The notes beneath the pieces are model-generated. The model was not told the origin of the DNA. It worked only from the letters and a program-made list of their open reading frames with translations, and did not search any database. The position numbers and the translations under genes are program-made. This document shows positions 61,550 through 64,000 of a stretch of DNA of 64,000 nucleotides, one piece after another. The DNA lies in contig NZ_CP064791.1 in NCBI RefSeq assembly GCF_017094465.1, forward strand, positions 496,001 through 560,000, in the 5' to 3' direction. How positions within the stretch are numbered: the stretch's first letter is position 1; the number at the start of each line of letters is the position of its first letter. The DNA is from Halapricum desulfuricans. Lineage in GTDB: Archaea; Halobacteriota; Halobacteria; Halobacteriales; Haloarculaceae.

Positions 61550-62639
61550 CGAGATCATCGAGGCGTCTGTGCGCCTCGTATGTGTCACGCAGGTCGTCGT
61601 ACAGCGGTGCCCCGAGCATCGTCTCGAAGATCGAATCGATCGTCGTAGAGAGGTCACTGTCGCTGAAACGGTCGGGATACAGCGTTACGCCGACGAAGTA
61701 GGCGTTCGCGAGGATCGACCCGTAGTTGTGGTGATAGCTCGCGTGTGGGAGGAGTGTGTATACCTTGCTCTCGGAGACGGCAGTCAATCCGTCGAGGGTC
61801 TCGCTATCTAGGTCCAAACGGGCGCGATCGCGGTTGTTCGAGTCGACGAAGATCACGTCGGGATCCCATTCGAGGAGTCGCTCCTCGCTGATCTGTACCG
61901 ACGGCGAGTCGGTCCCGACACCGCCTGCGACGTTGTCCACGCCGGCGTACGCGAACGGCGAGAATCGCTTTCGCGTGGTCGCCAGTCCGTGTGCACCTTT
62001 GTAACTTACTGCCCCCGCGTAGGCCTCGACTCGGTTCGCGTCCGGGATATCGGCCGTTCGCTCGTGGAGATCTTCGATCGTCCCCTCGACGAACGTCTCC
62101 AGTTCGTCGGCCCGACCGTCGAGTCCGAGCACGTCACCGACCAGCCGCCAGGTCTCGTAGATCCCCGTGCGGGTCGTCTCACCGCCAAGATCCGTAATCT
62201 GCAAGGAGACGACGGGTGTGGTCGTCTGGGACTGCAGCGTCTCGGCCCGTGAGTCGTCGCCATAAAAGAAGATCACGTCGGGATCGACCGACAGGATTTC
62301 CTCGGCGTTACCGCCGGCATTGGGGCCCGCAGAGCCGATGACGGGTTTGTCTCGAAGGTCCGGATTGGCCATATTGTACGGCACCGTTCGTATCCAGTCG
62401 CGTTCGCCGTCTTCGACGCCGACGACGCGATCAGTCGCGCCGAGATACGCTACCTGTCGCAGGGCTCCGGGACCGACCGCCACGACACGGTCGACGTCCT
62501 CGGGTAGTGAGACCTCCCGTCCCGCATCGTCGGTGACCGTCCGCTCGCCCCCGGCGGAGTCGCCCACCACTGAACAGCCCGCCAGCGTCGCCGCCGTCCC
62601 CGTGCCTATTGCCCGCAGCAGTGTGCGACGGTCGTACAT
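61542..62639 (-). CDS. FecB/BtuF-type substrate-binding lipoprotein
   Basis: The receptor of the importer, 365 residues. The N-terminus MYDRRTLLRAIGTGTAATLAG followed by Cys is a Tat-like signal with lipobox, giving an anchored extracellular protein. The two lobes are typical: RTVTDDAGREVSLPEDVDRV near residue 35, then AEEILSVDPDVIFFYGDDSR, joined by a long helix to the second lobe (LLEWDPDVIFVDSNN). Cargo is not clear; iron complexes, cobalamin or oxyanions such as molybdate use this class. The NifX-like gene at the end of the operon hints at a metal. Confidence 0.88.
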   Translation of the reverse strand: MYDRRTLLRAIGTGTAATLAGCSVVGDSAGGERTVTDDAGREVSLPEDVDRVVAVGPGALRQVAYLGATDRVVGVEDGERDWIRTVPYNMANPDLRDKPVIGSAGPNAGGNAEEILSVDPDVIFFYGDDSRAETLQSQTTTPVVSLQITDLGGETTRTGIYETWRLVGDVLGLDGRADELETFVEGTIEDLHERTADIPDANRVEAYAGAVSYKGAHGLATTRKRFSPFAYAGVDNVAGGVGTDSPSVQISEERLLEWDPDVIFVDSNNRDRARLDLDSETLDGLTAVSESKVYTLLPHASYHHNYGSILANAYFVGVTLYPDRFSDSDLSTTIDSIFETMLGAPLYDDLRDTYEAHRRLDDLDG

Positions 62640-62669
62640 ACTCGTTGTCGCCGCTACCGAACGCCGAAA

Positions 62670-62697
62670 TAATACTTTTTCGCCAATTCGTAATACT
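62670..62697. repeat. Paired TAATACT direct repeats upstream of importer operon
   Basis: TAATACT occurs at 62670-62676 and 62691-62697, 21 bases apart (two helical turns), 30-60 bases upstream of the binding-protein ATG in an A/T-rich promoter zone. Possible regulator site; no factor identified. Confidence 0.35.
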
Positions 62698-62788
62698 CGG
62701 GAACAGCTGCGGCAGAACAACGACGGGAACGAGGTCGCTATTTCTCTATCGCCATCGTCAAGCGCGCCGGGTCCATCATTCTGGTACG

Positions 62789-64000
62789 ATGGATATCCAG
62801 TTTCTCGGTGGTGCCGGCGAGATCGGTCGGAGTGCGATCCTCGTCAACGACTCGCTGTTGCTGGATTACGGTATGCAGTCATCCACGCCACCGCAGTATC
62901 CGGTCGGGGACGTCGACCCCGATGCGGTCGTCGTCAGCCACGGCCACCTCGATCACGTTGGGGCGCTGCCCTCGCTGTTGAGCGGTGACGCGCGTCCGCC
63001 GGTCCACTGGACGCCACCCACCCGAGAACTCGCGCTGACGCTCGCCCGGGACACGCTCAAACTCCACGGCAACACCCCGCAGTGTCCGTTCACCGAGACG
63101 GACGTCCAGCGACTCACGCAGGTCTCCGAGACCCACGGCTACCGGGAGTCTTTCGAGACTGGCGGTCACGAAGTGACCTTCTTCGATGCCGGTCACATCC
63201 CCGGATCGGCGCACGTGCTCGTTGACGACGGCGAGACGCGATTGCTCTATACGGGTGATTTCCACACTGACGACCAGCGACTCGTCGCCGGTACGACCGC
63301 GCGTCCCGAGGCCGACGTCGTCGTCTGTGAGAGCACCTACTCCGATGTCGAACACGAAGACAGAGAGGCTGTCGAGAAGCGATTCGTCGAGAGTCTGCGG
63401 ACGACGCTGTGGGAGGGTGGTACCGTCGTCGTGCCGGCGTTCGCGATCGGTCGAACCCAGGAGATGCTTCTGCTCTGTGAAGCCAACGACATCCCCTGTT
63501 ACGTTGATGGAATGGGCACGGACGTGACCGAGATGCTGCGCCGATACCCCGCCTTCGTGCGAGATCCGGACGCGCTGCAACGCGCGAAATCCCACGCCCG
63601 GATCGTCGACGGTCGCGACGGTCAGCGGCGACGGATCGCCGAACAGAACACTGTGATTGTCACGACCAGCGGGATGCTCTCGGGCGGGCCCGCGATGACG
63701 TATATCCCGGAGATCGCCGACCGGCCGACGAACAAGATCACCCTGGCCGGCTACCAGGTCGAGGGCACGCCGGGCCGGGACCTGCTGGAGACCGGCAGCG
63801 CGGAGATTGACGGCCGCCGGATGCCCGTCGCTGCACAGGTCGAAGCCTACGATTTCTCGGCCCACGCCGATCGAGAGGGACTACTGGACTTTCTTGAGGG
63901 GTATCGGGACGCCGAGATTCTCGTCAACCACGGCGATCGGTGTAGCGAGTTCGCGGCCGAACTCCGTGCGGACGGCTACGACGCGAGCGCCCCCTCGCTC
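62789..64000 (+). CDS. Beta-CASP metallo-beta-lactamase nuclease (3' end outside window)
   Basis: An RNase of the metallo-beta-lactamase/beta-CASP family, 404 codons visible from ATG 62789 (MDIQFLGGAGEIGRSAILVN). Motif 2 is VVVSHGHLDHVGALP near residue 50, motif 3 His in FFDAGHIPGSAHVLV near 130, and motif 4 Asp in LLYTGDFHT near 155. The beta-CASP insert follows, with VVPAFAIGRTQEMLLLCEAN, TTSGMLSGGPAMTYIP, and the late His block YDFSAHADREGLLDF. It is an RNA-processing or decay enzyme; endo- versus exonuclease cannot be told. Its C-terminus continues beyond the window. Confidence 0.9.
   Translation, partial: MDIQFLGGAGEIGRSAILVNDSLLLDYGMQSSTPPQYPVGDVDPDAVVVSHGHLDHVGALPSLLSGDARPPVHWTPPTRELALTLARDTLKLHGNTPQCPFTETDVQRLTQVSETHGYRESFETGGHEVTFFDAGHIPGSAHVLVDDGETRLLYTGDFHTDDQRLVAGTTARPEADVVVCESTYSDVEHEDREAVEKRFVESLRTTLWEGGTVVVPAFAIGRTQEMLLLCEANDIPCYVDGMGTDVTEMLRRYPAFVRDPDALQRAKSHARIVDGRDGQRRRIAEQNTVIVTTSGMLSGGPAMTYIPEIADRPTNKITLAGYQVEGTPGRDLLETGSAEIDGRRMPVAAQVEAYDFSAHADREGLLDFLEGYRDAEILVNHGDRCSEFAAELRADGYDASAPSL

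Overview
The window is chromosomal DNA from an extremely halophilic archaeon (class Halobacteria). Evidence: high G+C, very acidic predicted proteins, halorhodopsin and bacteriorhodopsin genes with a retinal pathway, an A-type ATP synthase operon, TFB, aIF5B and SUI1 factors, the archaeal shikimate variant, F420 genes and RPA-type ssDNA-binding genes. I cannot fix the genus from sequence alone. About 62 protein genes are packed tightly, many with overlapping stop/start codons. I saw no rRNA, tRNA, CRISPR array or intact transposase.

Layout. 1-3535: ssDNA-binding operon rpa1-rpap1-rpe read leftward (the last gene runs off the window). 3.7-6.4 kb: zinc-ribbon miniprotein, UspA, an epimerase-like protein and a divergent TFB. 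6.6-7.5 kb: halorhodopsin. 7.66-10.8 kb: three nucleotide-sugar epimerase/dehydratase genes, the first SQD1-like, then a convergent TrmB-type regulator and a divergent 37-residue ORF. Both promoters carry the same palindrome, which matches the published haloarchaeal TrmB motif. 12.0-13.6 kb: serA. 13.6-16.3 kb: bop-crtY-blh, giving the opsin, beta-carotene and retinal. Directly upstream on the same strand is the ATP synthase operon atpHIKECFAB (16.5-24.7 kb), without atpD. 24.8-29.9 kb: a methyltransferase whose 3' end is tandemly duplicated, a hypothetical protein, a pilin-like protein and a divergent pair of envelope proteins, one with a cytosolic winged helix. 30-31.7 kb: etfBA. 31.8-39.8 kb: MFS, aroD, a zinc-ribbon membrane protein, a CPA2 antiporter with its TrkA-C partner, DHQ synthase II, a HAD hydrolase, a winged-helix/MazF-like toxin-antitoxin pair and ADH synthase.

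39.9-43.4 kb is the region I find most notable: one overlapping operon of a UbiD-like decarboxylase, both aconitase-X subunits and UbiX. This is the gene set of the 'archaeal' mevalonate route (phosphomevalonate dehydratase plus prenyl-FMN anhydromevalonate phosphate decarboxylase), which is not the route established for haloarchaea. 43.4-48.5 kb: esterase, aIF5B, NikR, small proteins, a relic patch with IS200/IS605-style hairpins, a HiPIP-like lipoprotein and SUI1. 48.5-52.8 kb: MoxR-DUF58-transglutaminase operon. 53-58.4 kb: F420 genes (mer-like, cofE), cytosolic alpha-amylase, phosphoesterase and a NUDIX-eIF2B fusion. 58.4-62.6 kb: a winged-helix regulator and a FecCD/BtuCDF-type importer. 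The importer ATPase gene runs out of frame into a NifX-like gene with a His-rich tail. 62.8 kb to the end: a beta-CASP nuclease, partial.

Shared themes are light and proton energetics (two retinal pumps, retinal synthesis, ATP synthase, antiporter), isoprenoid and aromatic precursor supply, and metal handling (NikR, importer, HiPIP).
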